A DNA stretch of 64,000 nt from MED-G105 sp039814575. GTDB lineage: Bacteria > Pseudomonadota > Alphaproteobacteria > Caulobacterales > Parvularculaceae. Below, in pieces: positions 42,444 to 52,184 of the stretch. The position numbers and the translations under genes were made by a program. The notes under the pieces were generated by a model, which saw only the letters and a list, made by a program, of their open reading frames with translations, did not search any database and was not told where the DNA came from. Position 1 is the stretch's first letter. Each line of letters begins with the position of its first letter. The DNA lies in the NCBI GenBank assembly GCA_039814575.1, contig JBCCAY010000014.1, positions 1 to 64,000 on the forward strand. The letters are read 5' to 3'.

Positions 42444-43091
42444 ATGAGGATGAGGGGAATGGCGCGGATCATCATCGGACTTTTGTTTCTTGGGCTAACG
42501 GCCTGTGTCACGGCCACGGGAACGGCCTATGGGCCGGCTGACGGCGGACGCTATGGCTATTCTGAAACCCGAATTGAGAAAGACCGTTACCGGATTTCTT
42601 TCGCCGGCGACGGCGCCACATCGCCCGATACGGTGGAAGCGTTCGCATTACGGCGGGCCGCGGAATTGGCGTTAGCGAACGGCTATGATTGGTTCCGCGT
42701 TGTCGGTTCTGATCTTGCAGTTGAAGAGCGCGGCGGCGTTGGCCTTGGCGCTGGCGTCGGGTCAGGCCGTGTCGGACGGCGCGGGGGCGTCGGGGTTGGC
42801 GTTGGCGGCGATCTCGGAACGATCGGCGCCCGGCGTTTTTTTACCGCGCGCATTCAAGTCCTGATGGGCAATGGCGAAAAGCCGGCCGGTGATCCTTCCG
42901 CCTTTGATGCGCAATCGGTTCTCGACGCTGGCGATGCGTTCGTCGCACCGCGTGGGCCGATAGAACAGGTAGGCGCATCTGACGCGGCGTCTGGGGATGT
43001 TGCACCATCGGATGCTACGCCGGCGGAGGCCGAACCGCTTGACGGTGCGTCGGAAACGAAGACAGATGACGCTTCTGGGAACGGTGCCTAA
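42444..43091 (+). CDS. CC0125/CC1285-family lipoprotein
   Basis: This 215-residue protein starts with a lipoprotein signal ending in the lipobox LTAC (Cys21 from the first ATG). It contains the family block GRYGYSETRIEKDRYRISF and LRRAAELALANGYDWFRV. A glycine-rich stretch (about 92-125) and an acidic, Ala/Asp-rich tail follow. The function is unknown; it is probably anchored in the inner or outer membrane. Several ATGs cluster at 42444, 42450 and 42459, so the exact start is uncertain. The stop shares a base with the cupin gene start (TAATG). Confidence 0.85.
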   Translation: MRMRGMARIIIGLLFLGLTACVTATGTAYGPADGGRYGYSETRIEKDRYRISFAGDGATSPDTVEAFALRRAAELALANGYDWFRVVGSDLAVEERGGVGLGAGVGSGRVGRRGGVGVGVGGDLGTIGARRFFTARIQVLMGNGEKPAGDPSAFDAQSVLDAGDAFVAPRGPIEQVGASDAASGDVAPSDATPAEAEPLDGASETKTDDASGNGA

Positions 43092-43633
43092 TGGACTGGT
43101 CGTCGCTTCGTCGGATTATCACCCAGAATGACGCTGACGGACGGTCGTCGATCCAAATAGATGGCGGCGCAGCGAAAGTTCTGGCTGTCGAAGAAACGGG
43201 ATTGGCGGAGATTTGGGCGGCGGCGCTCACGCGCGATGGTTTTTTGAGCGGCGCCGACCGTCTGGCTGATGACGACGTGCAATTGGAGCCGAATGCCGGC
43301 GATGTAAAAGTCCGCTGGTTCACGGTGCCCGTCGAAGATCCAGAGAAATCCGCGGCGGAAAAAGAGGTGGCCGCCGCCTTTGGGTTCGCGATGTGCGGTG
43401 CACCCCATGCGCGCGGCGCGATTGATCAGCACCCGATGATGCACGCAACGGACACGCTTGACGTTATTATCGTTATCCGGGGCGAGATTCGCTTGTTGTT
43501 GAACGACGGGGAGGCGAAATCCCTGCGCCAAGGCGATGTCGTGATTCAGCGCGGCACGGACCATGCGTGGATCAATGAAGGGTCGGAAACAGCCCTGTGT
43601 GTCGCCGTTCTAATTCGTCCAGAAGCCGCGTAA
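43091..43633 (+). CDS. Cupin-domain protein
   Basis: This 180-residue protein has a C-terminal cupin fold (about 105-175): HATDTLDVIIVIRGEIRLLL, then GDVVIQRGTDHAWINEG. These supply most of the usual metal-binding residues, with His-containing ends. The N-terminal half is of unknown type. It might bind a small ligand or act as a dioxygenase-like protein; no specific reaction can be assigned. It is coupled to the lipoprotein gene by a TAATG overlap and is convergent with rsmA. Confidence 0.85.
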   Translation: MDWSSLRRIITQNDADGRSSIQIDGGAAKVLAVEETGLAEIWAAALTRDGFLSGADRLADDDVQLEPNAGDVKVRWFTVPVEDPEKSAAEKEVAAAFGFAMCGAPHARGAIDQHPMMHATDTLDVIIVIRGEIRLLLNDGEAKSLRQGDVVIQRGTDHAWINEGSETALCVAVLIRPEAA

Positions 43634-43666
43634 CCGGTTCAAAGATAGCCCATGCATTGGAAACGA

Positions 43667-44524
43667 TTATCCGTCGTGACCTTGAAAATTCGCAAGCCGC
43701 TTATAATCGTTGACGGTTAAGTCCTCCGCTCTTGCGCCCGGGTCGATGTCCGCTCCGCGTAAGCGGTCTTCGGCTTGCGCCCCCCACAGTGACTTCATCG
43801 ACGCCCGGAGCATTTTCCGGCGTTGTGCGAACGCGGCTTTTGCGATGGCTTCAAGTCGGGCGAGGCCGTCACGGTCAGCGTGGCGCGGATGAAAAATAAC
43901 GACGGTTGAATCAACTTTCGGCGGCGGCGTGAAGGCTCGCGCGGGTAAGTCGAAGCCGCGTTCCGGCCGCGCGCCCGCCTGCGCGATGATCGACAGCCGG
44001 CCATAGGCTTTGCCGCCAGGCGCGGCGAGAATGCGATCGGCTACCTCTTTTTGAAACATCAGCGCCATGACGGACCAAAGCGGCGCGGCGTCTTGGTGGT
44101 TCGCCTTTATCCATTTGATGAGCAATGGCGTTGAAATGTTGTACGGTAGATTAGAGAGAATTTTTACCGGCGCTGAAACATGCGCGCGCTCATCCGCCGC
44201 CAGCGCGTCCTCGAGAACGATTGATAGTCGATCGTCAAAAGCGGCCGACAGCTCCCGGAGGAGCGGTTCACACCGATTGTCGCGTTCAATCGCGGTAAGG
44301 CGCGCGCCGGTTTCAAGAATGGCGCGTGTCAAACCGCCAGGGCCGGGGCCGACTTCTAACGCGGCATCACTGGCGTTGACGCCCGCGAGACGCACAATCT
44401 TCCGTGTAATGTTGAGGTCCAACAGAAAGTGCTGGCCGAGGGTTTTCTTGGCCGCGAGACCGTGCGCTTCAATAACGTCGCGGAGCGGCGGCAATGGACG
44501 CGACGGCTCTTTTGCATCAGTCAT
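43667..44524 (-). CDS. rsmA: 16S rRNA (adenine1518/1519-N6) dimethyltransferase RsmA
   Basis: RsmA (KsgA) dimethylates two adenines near the 3' end of 16S rRNA during 30S maturation. The 285 residues show KKTLGQHFLLDLNITRKI (about 25-42), SAM motif LEVGPGPGGLTRAIL, the catalytic NLPYNIS, and PPPKVDSTVV. The ATG at 44524 starts the family; a longer frame exists inside pdxA. It overlaps the pdxA stop by 8 bases, matching the conserved surA-pdxA-rsmA order. Confidence 0.96.
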   Translation of the reverse strand: MTDAKEPSRPLPPLRDVIEAHGLAAKKTLGQHFLLDLNITRKIVRLAGVNASDAALEVGPGPGGLTRAILETGARLTAIERDNRCEPLLRELSAAFDDRLSIVLEDALAADERAHVSAPVKILSNLPYNISTPLLIKWIKANHQDAAPLWSVMALMFQKEVADRILAAPGGKAYGRLSIIAQAGARPERGFDLPARAFTPPPKVDSTVVIFHPRHADRDGLARLEAIAKAAFAQRRKMLRASMKSLWGAQAEDRLRGADIDPGARAEDLTVNDYKRLANFQGHDG

Positions 44525-45551
44525 CGGCGTTCGCCGCGGCGCGCCGGTCCGCGATGGCGCGCGCCGTTTTAATCGCTGCAATCAGGCTGTCGGCCCGCGC
44601 TATTCCCTGTCCTGCAATATCAAGCGCGGTACCGTGATCAGGCGAGGCCCGCACGATCGGCAGGCCGAGCGTTAAGTTCACCGCATCGTAAAAGTGCAGC
44701 ATCTTGATGGGGATGAGCGCTTGGTCGTGCAGCATGCAAACGGCGGCGTCATACGCCGCGCGCGCGGCGTCGTGGAACATGGCGTCTGCGGATAAAGGGC
44801 CGATCGCGTTGACGCCGGCGGACCGAGCCGCTGCGATCGCAGGGGCGATGACGTCGAGATCCTCCCGGCCGATTTTGCCGTTTTCGCCCGCATGCGGGTT
44901 AAGCCCCGAAACGGCGATGCGCGGTGCTTGAACGCCAAAGTCGCGCGTGAGGCTGCGGCGCACGGTTTCGAGAAGCGCTGTTAAAGCGGGCGCTTTCAAA
45001 GACGCCGCCGCTTCTTTAACGGGCAGGTGAATGGTCGCTGGCACGGTCCGTAAGGTCGGTCCAGCGAGCATCATAATCGGCGTCGTCGGTTCGCCGGTTC
45101 GCTGTTCGCAAAGGGAGCCCAAAAACTCCGTATGTCCCGGATGTTGAAAGTTCGCCTCTTGCAGCGCGGCTTTATGGATGGGGTTAGTGACAATCGCGGC
45201 GGCTGCGCCGGTGAACACGTCGTCTACGGCGCGTTCTATCGATCCGATAACGGCGCTCGCGGTCGCTGCTTGCGCTTTACCGAGCGTCGCCGCTTCAGCT
45301 TTGGCGCTGCCAGAAAAAGGTAACACGGGCAGGGCGTCGGCGAACGCAGCGTGCGCCTCATGGGGGGTAGCGATTTCCGCAATAGGACAGTCATGCGTCG
45401 CGAACAGCGCTATTGGCGCTAGAACGTAAAATGTCGGTCCCGCAGCGCGGAGGGATCGCCAAGCCTTGATTGTTAGCTCGGGGCCGACCCCGCCCGGCTC
45501 GCCCATGGTGACGACGATCGGAACTGATTGATCTTTGCTCGTATTGTCCAC
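44517..45551 (-). CDS. pdxA: 4-hydroxythreonine-4-phosphate dehydrogenase
   Basis: PdxA oxidises 4-phosphohydroxy-L-threonine in the DXP-dependent pathway to pyridoxal phosphate. The 344 residues include TMGEPGGVGPEL near the start, NPIHKAALQEANFQHPGHTEFLG with a metal ligand, the SGLNPHAGENGKIGREDLD metal and substrate motif, and MLHDQALIPIKML. It lies 36 bp after surA and overlaps rsmA, part of the envelope/biosynthesis operon. Confidence 0.96.
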   Translation of the reverse strand: MDNTSKDQSVPIVVTMGEPGGVGPELTIKAWRSLRAAGPTFYVLAPIALFATHDCPIAEIATPHEAHAAFADALPVLPFSGSAKAEAATLGKAQAATASAVIGSIERAVDDVFTGAAAAIVTNPIHKAALQEANFQHPGHTEFLGSLCEQRTGEPTTPIMMLAGPTLRTVPATIHLPVKEAAASLKAPALTALLETVRRSLTRDFGVQAPRIAVSGLNPHAGENGKIGREDLDVIAPAIAAARSAGVNAIGPLSADAMFHDAARAAYDAAVCMLHDQALIPIKMLHFYDAVNLTLGLPIVRASPDHGTALDIAGQGIARADSLIAAIKTARAIADRRAAANADD

Positions 45552-45587
45552 GCTTATTGTCAGCTTCGGCTTACTGGCGCGTTCAAA

Positions 45588-46931
45588 CTACAGTCCCGCG
45601 CCGGGATCTTGTGAAAGCGCTTCTGCTGGCTGGCGTGGGCTTCGCACGTCGACCATTACTTTCCGCTCAACATCGCGCAGATATTGCTGTGAAATCTGCG
45701 ACAAGCGTCGGGAAAACAGACTGTCCTCAATGCTGCGACGCGACGGGATGCCAAGGCCTTCGTCGAGTTCGCAGACATAAGCGATGTGCAACGCCTCATC
45801 CGCTTCAATAATTGGACTAAGGTCGCCGCGGTCGAGACCATCGATAACGTCGCGGAAACGTTCGTCGAGGTCGCTCAGTTTTGCGTTTTCGATCCGTGCC
45901 ACGCCGACATCAGGGCCAAGGTCTTGGCGCCGACCGCCGCCGCAGGCATTTGCCGACGCCAGTTTCTCAAGCGACTGGCGCGCGGCGGCCCGCCCCAGCG
46001 TCAGCGGCGCGCCCGCATACGCCAGTGAATAACTTTTTTCACCCTGTTGCCGAGCTTCGCGCTTGTCTCGCACGGCGAGGATCATGAATGCGCCCTCGGA
46101 AGGAATGGGGTTGGTGACCGCGCCGCGCGGGAGTTCTTTGATGGCGCGGTCGAGGTCCGCCGGCAATTGGCCCGCCCGCACCCAGCCGATATCCCCGCCG
46201 GCGGCGGCGGACGTGCAGGCCGAGAACTGTTGCGCCACGACCGCAAATGGCACCCCTCGGCGCATTTGTTCGATCAGTTGGAGGCCGCCCTCATAGTAAG
46301 TTTGGGCTTGCTCAGGCGATGGCACCGGCAAACAGATCTCTGAAACCAAGAACTGCTCCGCGCCGGCTTCCTCGCGCATGCGGGTCAGGGTCGATTCAAC
46401 TTCTTCATCACTGACGCGCACGCGTGATCCGAAGCGACCACGCACGATCCGCGGCCACGCCATACTGGCGGTAATTTGGCTTCTAACGGTGGAGATCGAG
46501 ATACCGTCGGCGGCGAGCGTTTTTTCGAACTCCGCTGGGCTAAGGCCGCCTTGCGCCGCCATGCCGGCGATCTCGGCTTCAATTTCACGGGCATCTGGAA
46601 CGACGTCGAACTTTTCCGCCTCCATGAGCTTCAGCTTTTCTTCGACAAGATCCCGCAGCGCTTGCGCTTCCATTTGAGGGATCATGCTCGGGGTCACGCG
46701 GTTGCCGGAGCTCAGCATCATCAGTTTAACGCGTTGAACAACGTCGAATGTGGTGATGACCTGGTTATCGACGACAGCGGCCACAGCGCCCATGGTCATG
46801 CCGTTGCCGACGGTAACCGCCGAAGGCGCGTTTTCAGCGTCCGCGGTTTGGCCCAAAGCGCTGGACGGGACGGCGAAAAAAACAGCCAGCGCTGTCAAAA
46901 CTGAAAATAAATTGGCGAATGGCGCTTTCAT
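45588..46931 (-). CDS. surA: Periplasmic chaperone/PPIase SurA
   Basis: This 447-residue exported protein has a signal peptide (cleaved near ALGQ, about residue 28). A SurA N-terminal chaperone domain spans about 45-190 (VAAVVDNQVITTFDVVQRVKLM), then parvulin-like segments with AAAGGDIGWVRAGQLPADLDRAIKEL and GAFMILAVRDKREA. SurA escorts outer-membrane proteins such as LptD, whose gene is directly upstream in the same operon. The second parvulin repeat appears degenerate, with a GGGRRQDLGP insertion. Confidence 0.9.
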   Translation of the reverse strand: MKAPFANLFSVLTALAVFFAVPSSALGQTADAENAPSAVTVGNGMTMGAVAAVVDNQVITTFDVVQRVKLMMLSSGNRVTPSMIPQMEAQALRDLVEEKLKLMEAEKFDVVPDAREIEAEIAGMAAQGGLSPAEFEKTLAADGISISTVRSQITASMAWPRIVRGRFGSRVRVSDEEVESTLTRMREEAGAEQFLVSEICLPVPSPEQAQTYYEGGLQLIEQMRRGVPFAVVAQQFSACTSAAAGGDIGWVRAGQLPADLDRAIKELPRGAVTNPIPSEGAFMILAVRDKREARQQGEKSYSLAYAGAPLTLGRAAARQSLEKLASANACGGGRRQDLGPDVGVARIENAKLSDLDERFRDVIDGLDRGDLSPIIEADEALHIAYVCELDEGLGIPSRRSIEDSLFSRRLSQISQQYLRDVERKVMVDVRSPRQPAEALSQDPGAGL

Positions 46932-47023
46932 GGAACTTCTTACTTATCTCAAACAACACTCTCGCCCCAGGCGGCGTAAAATAGGCGATCCATTGCGTCC
47001 TGCATAGGGGGCGGCGTTTTCCT

Positions 47024-47053
47024 GGAGCGGCGGTAAAAGGAGCGGCGGTAAAA
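47024..47053. repeat. Perfect 15 bp tandem duplication between lptD and surA
   Basis: GGAGCGGCGGTAAAA occurs at 47024-47038 and again directly at 47039-47053 with no mismatch. It lies just downstream of the lptD stop on the minus strand and upstream of surA. Confidence 0.95.
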
Positions 47054-47064
47054 ACTGAATCTGG

Positions 47065-49452
47065 TCACCCGTCGACGAGCGATTTCAAGGTGAATCGGAA
47101 AAGCAGGGCGTTATCCCGCTGTAGGCCGCGGTCGCTGGTCCCATCGCGCCGATACGTCACTTCGAATAAGGCGCAATCGTCGGAGTAGGCGAGCGAATAA
47201 TTCTGAAAAATCGTTCTATCGCCCACAAGGTCTTCGCGCCACCCAAAATGGGTCTGCCAGTTTTTAGTGAGGCGCAATCCCATGCGAGCGTTAATTTCTT
47301 CCCGCCGGAAAAGCCCGTCCGCTTCGTTTCTATCCTCTAATCGGACATAGCTTAAGTTTCCGCGCAAGCGCCAAAATGAAAGGTAAGCGAGGGATTCGGC
47401 CCGCGCCAGAGAGCTAAAGCCTCGTTCGAAGCGGTAACGATTCTCGATGCCAAAAACGTTGCGGTATCTGATGTTCAGAGCGCCGACAATATCGGATTTC
47501 TCGTCGCCGATTCCATTCGGGAAAGGGTTTTCCGCCGTCGCAGTTTCTGTCGTGAAGGCGCTCGTGGTCTGACTGCGAAATTGTTGGCCGATTTCCGCTT
47601 CAATGCCGATATTGTCGTCGGTTAGGACTGAGGCCGCGAGACCGACGTTCAGGCGCTGGCCGTCTTCTATTGCATCATAACCGGCGCTTTTGTTGTAGTC
47701 GAAGAGGGCCGCATAATCGAACTCAACGCTACGAGAGTCTTCGTTAATTAGGCGATCGTCGTTGAGGTCTGCGGGGCTCGCCACCAGCTGGACTCTCGGT
47801 TCGATTAGCGCTTGGGCGCCCGAGAAGCGTTTCGTTAGAGGGTACGACCATTCAACGCCGACGGTCGGCGAGAACCGGGCGACGAAATCGGAATCGTTTT
47901 CTGCATCGGCGTCGTTTATCGCGAGTCCGCGAGACGCGATCGTTCCCTCGTTGAGGTCGTCATAGGAGAAAACGTCGCCACGCAGTTCGGCGAAGGCTTT
48001 AAAGCGGTGGCCGTCCTTAGTGATGTGCTCACGTTCCCAAGCGCCGCGGGCTGTTAAGCGCCGTGATTCAAGCCCGTTTTTACGTTGAAGAGCGGCAAAA
48101 TTGCCGGTCACTGTGGCGCGTCCGCCGGCGACGCGCCAGCCGCGATGTTCGTAATCGATCATCGGCAAAACATACGGTGTTAAGTCGTCGCGCCCTTCAG
48201 GTGTTAAGAACTCCGGTGACGAACTGGATATGCCCTGGTTATTGGGCGCACGGAGGTCTTGGAAGGTAAAGCTCTCCGCCCGAATCCTGTGTTCGCCATC
48301 GTCGTAGGCGGCGTAGCTGGTCGAGCGCAATTGGTTCGTCTGCGAGGTGTCAACTTCTTTGCGCAGATCGCTGCGTCGACGAATTTGATAGCGTCGCAAG
48401 TAAGTGTCGTCCGAAACGCGCTCTACATCATAACCGAGCCGCAGGCGGTCGCCGAAGTCACGATGCCCCTTGGCGAAAACGTGCCAACGCAATTCAGGTG
48501 CGTCCGGTTCATCATCTTCGTTGTCGAAGTCAATTACCGCGCCGGACACCACGTTATAGGCGTTGTCGTCGCGGCGGCGATATTCCGCTTGCCATAAAAC
48601 GCCGTCATTGCCGGTATAGCGCGGCGCCAGCGTTGCGTCTTGGGAGTTCGATATCGCGAAATAATAGGGCAGTTCGGCATTGAACCCGAGCCGTGACGAG
48701 GCGCCGATACGCGGCGTTAGAAATCCCGATTGTCGTTCTACGGAAGGGTCAGGCCCTTGCATGAACGGCGAGTAAAAGAGCGGAACGCCTTTTATTTCGA
48801 AAAATGAGTGGTGAAAGCGAACAACCTTGCGTTCGGCGTCGCGGACGACGCGAAGGGATTTAATCCGCCATGTGGGCGTGTCTTTCGGCGTACCGTCGGG
48901 TTTGCAAACATTGCAGGCCGTGTAAACGGCCTTTCTGAGCCGTGTTCGGGCGCCTTGCTCTTGAACCGCGGATTCAGACGCTAAGCGGGCGCTTTCGGCA
49001 AGGAGAGCGCTAAAATTTTGGGCGACGCCGTCCCGTAAATCGCCGCTTAATTGCACGCTGTCGGCGAATACGGTCTCAAGGTTTTCATCGGTGATCGAGA
49101 CATTGCCGGCGGCGATCACAATGTCGGTCGCCGGATCGAAAGAGAGGCGGTCTGCGCGAAGATACCGTTCGCCGAAATAGGCTTTAACGTCGCCTACGGC
49201 GAGAATGGGACTGTCTTCGCTGACCCGTGTCACGGTGTCAGCTTCAAAAAGGATCGGGTCTTCCGAGACTTTTTCGGCGCTTTGATTGCGGGCTCGGGCA
49301 AAATCCGGACGTTCAAATACACCCGTGGAGCCCGGCTTCAGGCGTTGCGGCGGTTCTGCGGGCGGGTCTGATTGGGCCAGCGCTTCTGGAGCGGCGACGA
49401 CTGTCGCGCAGGCCATGGCGCTGTGGGATAAGCGTTTGACGTAGTTGCGCAT
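47065..49452 (-). CDS. lptD: LPS-assembly protein LptD
   Basis: LptD is the outer-membrane barrel that inserts lipopolysaccharide with LptE. The 795 residues have a signal peptide (about 1-26), an OstA-like beta-jellyroll (about 60-170: LFEADTVTRVSEDSPILAVGDV, YLRADRLSFDPATDIVIAAGNV), CNVCKPDGTPKDTPTWRIK with conserved cysteines, and GVPLFYSPFMQGPDPSVERQSG, followed by a long barrel. The usual C-terminal region GWREDLVGDRTIFQNYSLAYSDDCALFEVTYRRDG is intact. It lies between lptG and surA, so the machine and its folding helper are encoded together. Confidence 0.96.
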   Translation of the reverse strand: MRNYVKRLSHSAMACATVVAAPEALAQSDPPAEPPQRLKPGSTGVFERPDFARARNQSAEKVSEDPILFEADTVTRVSEDSPILAVGDVKAYFGERYLRADRLSFDPATDIVIAAGNVSITDENLETVFADSVQLSGDLRDGVAQNFSALLAESARLASESAVQEQGARTRLRKAVYTACNVCKPDGTPKDTPTWRIKSLRVVRDAERKVVRFHHSFFEIKGVPLFYSPFMQGPDPSVERQSGFLTPRIGASSRLGFNAELPYYFAISNSQDATLAPRYTGNDGVLWQAEYRRRDDNAYNVVSGAVIDFDNEDDEPDAPELRWHVFAKGHRDFGDRLRLGYDVERVSDDTYLRRYQIRRRSDLRKEVDTSQTNQLRSTSYAAYDDGEHRIRAESFTFQDLRAPNNQGISSSSPEFLTPEGRDDLTPYVLPMIDYEHRGWRVAGGRATVTGNFAALQRKNGLESRRLTARGAWEREHITKDGHRFKAFAELRGDVFSYDDLNEGTIASRGLAINDADAENDSDFVARFSPTVGVEWSYPLTKRFSGAQALIEPRVQLVASPADLNDDRLINEDSRSVEFDYAALFDYNKSAGYDAIEDGQRLNVGLAASVLTDDNIGIEAEIGQQFRSQTTSAFTTETATAENPFPNGIGDEKSDIVGALNIRYRNVFGIENRYRFERGFSSLARAESLAYLSFWRLRGNLSYVRLEDRNEADGLFRREEINARMGLRLTKNWQTHFGWREDLVGDRTIFQNYSLAYSDDCALFEVTYRRDGTSDRGLQRDNALLFRFTLKSLVDG

Positions 49453-49657
49453 TATCGAACGCTGCGGCCCTTTTAAGCGGTTGAATTGCGATCAAAAGGG
49501 ATCGTTAACTGAGCCGTCTCCCATCGTCCATGCCGCATTGGCGGATCTTGTGGAAAATTTTGATTCATCGCGCCGTCGAGCGCGTCGGAAAGCGCGGCGT
49601 CGAACCAAATTTCATACGCCGGCGTGTCTTTTGTATCTTCCGCTAACGAAGAAAACG

Positions 49658-50764
49658 TCAGCCTTCCTCGAAGTGCAAAAGGCCCGTAACAGCGAGAATG
49701 ACCGCCGCGAGCACAGGCCCCCAGGCCGCCAAGACAACGGGCGCGGTGTTTGATTCACCGAGGGCGGTCGAGATCTCGGACACGAAATAGACGAGGAACC
49801 CGGCGGCGACGGCGGCCAACACCAATCGGAACGCCCCCCCGGACCGCACGGGCTTTAAGCAAAACAGCGCAGCGATCAGCACCATCGCGGAGAGCCGCAA
49901 GGGCGTCGCGCACAAATCGTGGAAGCGCAATTGGTATCGCACTGTTGGTAATCCGGCCGCTTCGGCGATCCGCGTGTAGTGCGGTAAGTCCCACAAGGAC
50001 ATGGTTTCAGGCGTTTGCGTTCCGTCTCGAAAATCTTCGATCGTCAGGCTGGAAGACAACGAATAGAGCGGTGTTTTTTGCGGCAGCTTGTCGCCGGGTT
50101 TCTTCATAACGGCGTTATGCAAGACGAGTTGATGGTCACGAAAAACGGCGCGCGGCGCGTCGATGCGTTCGAGGAAGACGGACCGATCGTCCAAAAGCCA
50201 TACCGTCACGTCTTTTAAGGCGCTTTGCTTCTTGGCAAGCGAGGCGGCGTTGATCATCACGGTCACATCGCCCGTGCGTTGACGCAGCCAGATACCGTCG
50301 CCGAAGACCTTCACCAGGCTCGTTTTCTTACCGCGAATATCATTCTTCATTTGTTCGCTGAACGACGTCATGCGCGTGACGACGGGGTCAACGAAAAGAA
50401 CAATGAGAACGCCGCATAACGCAGCGAATAGCGCCGGCGGGCCGATTAAACGCCATATCGATAGACCAGCTGAACGCATCACCGATAATTCTGAACGCCG
50501 GTTTAGGCTCGCGAACAACCAAAGGCTCCCGAAAAGAAACACAAAAGGCGTTAGGATTTGTCCGAGGCCAGGCGTGCGCATCGCTGTTAAACGAAGGGCG
50601 AAGCCAAAATCGCCATTGGCGTACTTCCCGGCGAACCGCAAATTCTCCATGAAGTCGGCGATAAAAATCAGCGCCGCGAACCCTACGTAAAGCGCGCACA
50701 CAATAAACGCCATTCGACCGGTAAGGTATCGGAACAGTGTCAGGGGCGGTATCGGCATGGGCAT
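49658..50764 (-). CDS. lptG: LPS export permease LptG
   Basis: This 368-residue inner-membrane protein is one of the two permease halves of the LptB2FG transporter. It has three N-terminal membrane helices (about 15-120), with LTPFVFLFGSLWLFASLNRRSELSVMRSAGLS carrying the coupling helix that touches LptB. A periplasmic jellyroll (about 135-275) and three C-terminal helices with LSAMVLIAALFCLKP and FLVYFVSEISTALGESN follow. It starts 6 bp after lptF. A 205 bp gap separates it from lptD. Confidence 0.94.
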   Translation of the reverse strand: MPMPIPPLTLFRYLTGRMAFIVCALYVGFAALIFIADFMENLRFAGKYANGDFGFALRLTAMRTPGLGQILTPFVFLFGSLWLFASLNRRSELSVMRSAGLSIWRLIGPPALFAALCGVLIVLFVDPVVTRMTSFSEQMKNDIRGKKTSLVKVFGDGIWLRQRTGDVTVMINAASLAKKQSALKDVTVWLLDDRSVFLERIDAPRAVFRDHQLVLHNAVMKKPGDKLPQKTPLYSLSSSLTIEDFRDGTQTPETMSLWDLPHYTRIAEAAGLPTVRYQLRFHDLCATPLRLSAMVLIAALFCLKPVRSGGAFRLVLAAVAAGFLVYFVSEISTALGESNTAPVVLAAWGPVLAAVILAVTGLLHFEEG

Positions 50765-50770
50765 AAGCGT

Positions 50771-51886
50771 TTAGGCCGTTTCTCCGGATAGTTTTTGCCG
50801 AAAGCGTTTCCGGCGCGGAGATAAAACGCCGCCTGGAAAATCAGATAACGCCGCGCCGATGATGACGATCGGCGTAATGGGCAATGCATATAGTAGCCAA
50901 TAAGCACCGTTTTCAGCCGCTGTGCTTTGCGCCACGAACGCGACGATGCGCAAGCCTGCCGCAGTCAGACACGCGGCGACGATTCGCAAGCCGTATCCGC
51001 GTCGGCTATAGGCGCCGCCGATTAGTGCATAGAGCGCAATTAGGGCGTAGGCGAATGGATAGAAAGGCGACGCTAATCGTGCGTGACCTTCGGCGATCAG
51101 CTTACCGGCGTGCACTTTGTCCCACGCCTGCGTCATGTCCGGCCGCAACAATTCGCTTAAATACCGTTCCGTCAGTTCGAGCTGCAATTCGTCTGGGCGT
51201 TCTCCATAAGCGCCGACATTGATCGCCGTCTGCGAGAAGTCGACGATATCTACGGCTCCTGTTTCGGCGGAGACTTTTTGGATATTGCCGTTCGAAAGAT
51301 AGAGCACTGGGCCATTGTCGGTGTCCCTGATCTGACCGAACTGCGCCATATATGTCTCGGCGACGTCGTCTTTGCGATAGTCATTGATCAGCAAGCCGCG
51401 AAACGCGCCATCCGACAGGGTTTCTTCAATGTAAATCGTGAAGCCGTCGCCAAACGGCGTGAACTCGCCGTCGCGTAAAACAATCGACGCGAAGTTCGCC
51501 CGAACGTCGGCGATTTCCCGTTTTAGTTCCCGATAGCTGCGCGGCATGAGATCAATATTGATCCATAAGGTCGCGGCGGCGCCGACAAAAGCGACAAATA
51601 AGACCGGCAGCGAGAGGCGCAGTTTACTGACGCCGGCCGCGAACAAGACCGCGATTTCGCTGTCCGCATGGAGGCGTTGAAGGGTGAAGAGCGCCGCCCC
51701 GAAGACCGCGAAAGGCAGAACGACAATCAATAAGCTGGGGATAAGGAGAATGGTCAGCCAGAAAAACCCGCCCCAGCCTTGGCCGTTCTCAATCACGAGT
51801 TCTAAGCGTTGCAGGCTTTGCGTCAGCCAAACAATGGCGGTGATCACCGTTACGGCGAACACTAAAGGCGTTGTCAATTGCCGCAA
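50771..51886 (-). CDS. lptF: LPS export permease LptF
   Basis: This is the second permease half of LptB2FG. It has the same plan as LptG: helices at about 5-115 with LQRLHADSEIAVLFAAGVSKLRLSLP, a periplasmic part with VLRDGEFTPFGDGFTIYIEE, and C-terminal helices. The coordinates use a TTG at 51886, the only standard start. The conserved LptF beginning (KLDHYILRQL) continues seven codons further upstream in the same open frame with no ATG, GTG or TTG. An ACG at 51905-51907, 7 bases after GGAG, marks the likely true start, giving 378 residues. Confidence 0.88.
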   Translation of the reverse strand: MRQLTTPLVFAVTVITAIVWLTQSLQRLELVIENGQGWGGFFWLTILLIPSLLIVVLPFAVFGAALFTLQRLHADSEIAVLFAAGVSKLRLSLPVLFVAFVGAAATLWINIDLMPRSYRELKREIADVRANFASIVLRDGEFTPFGDGFTIYIEETLSDGAFRGLLINDYRKDDVAETYMAQFGQIRDTDNGPVLYLSNGNIQKVSAETGAVDIVDFSQTAINVGAYGERPDELQLELTERYLSELLRPDMTQAWDKVHAGKLIAEGHARLASPFYPFAYALIALYALIGGAYSRRGYGLRIVAACLTAAGLRIVAFVAQSTAAENGAYWLLYALPITPIVIIGAALSDFPGGVLSPRRKRFRQKLSGETA

Positions 51887-52184
51887 TATATAATGATCGA
51901 GTTTCGTTGTCGTCTCCGGCGGCGGCTGGCTGGCTGGATCGCCCTATTGAAGGATGTAGCGGGTTGCGGCAATGATCGCCATATCCTTGTGGATCGAGGG
52001 CGCGTCGATGTCATCATTTCTGCGGTGAGCGCGCGCCATTATCGACGCCGTTGATGAAAGGATCCCGCCTTCTCCCATTCGGTGGTCGCCGAACGTCACA
52101 AATCCTCCGCTAGGTCCGCAAAGAACCGCCAGGATAAACGCTTAAACACAAGAACGCCCCTGAACGATAAGGACACTCCCTCGA

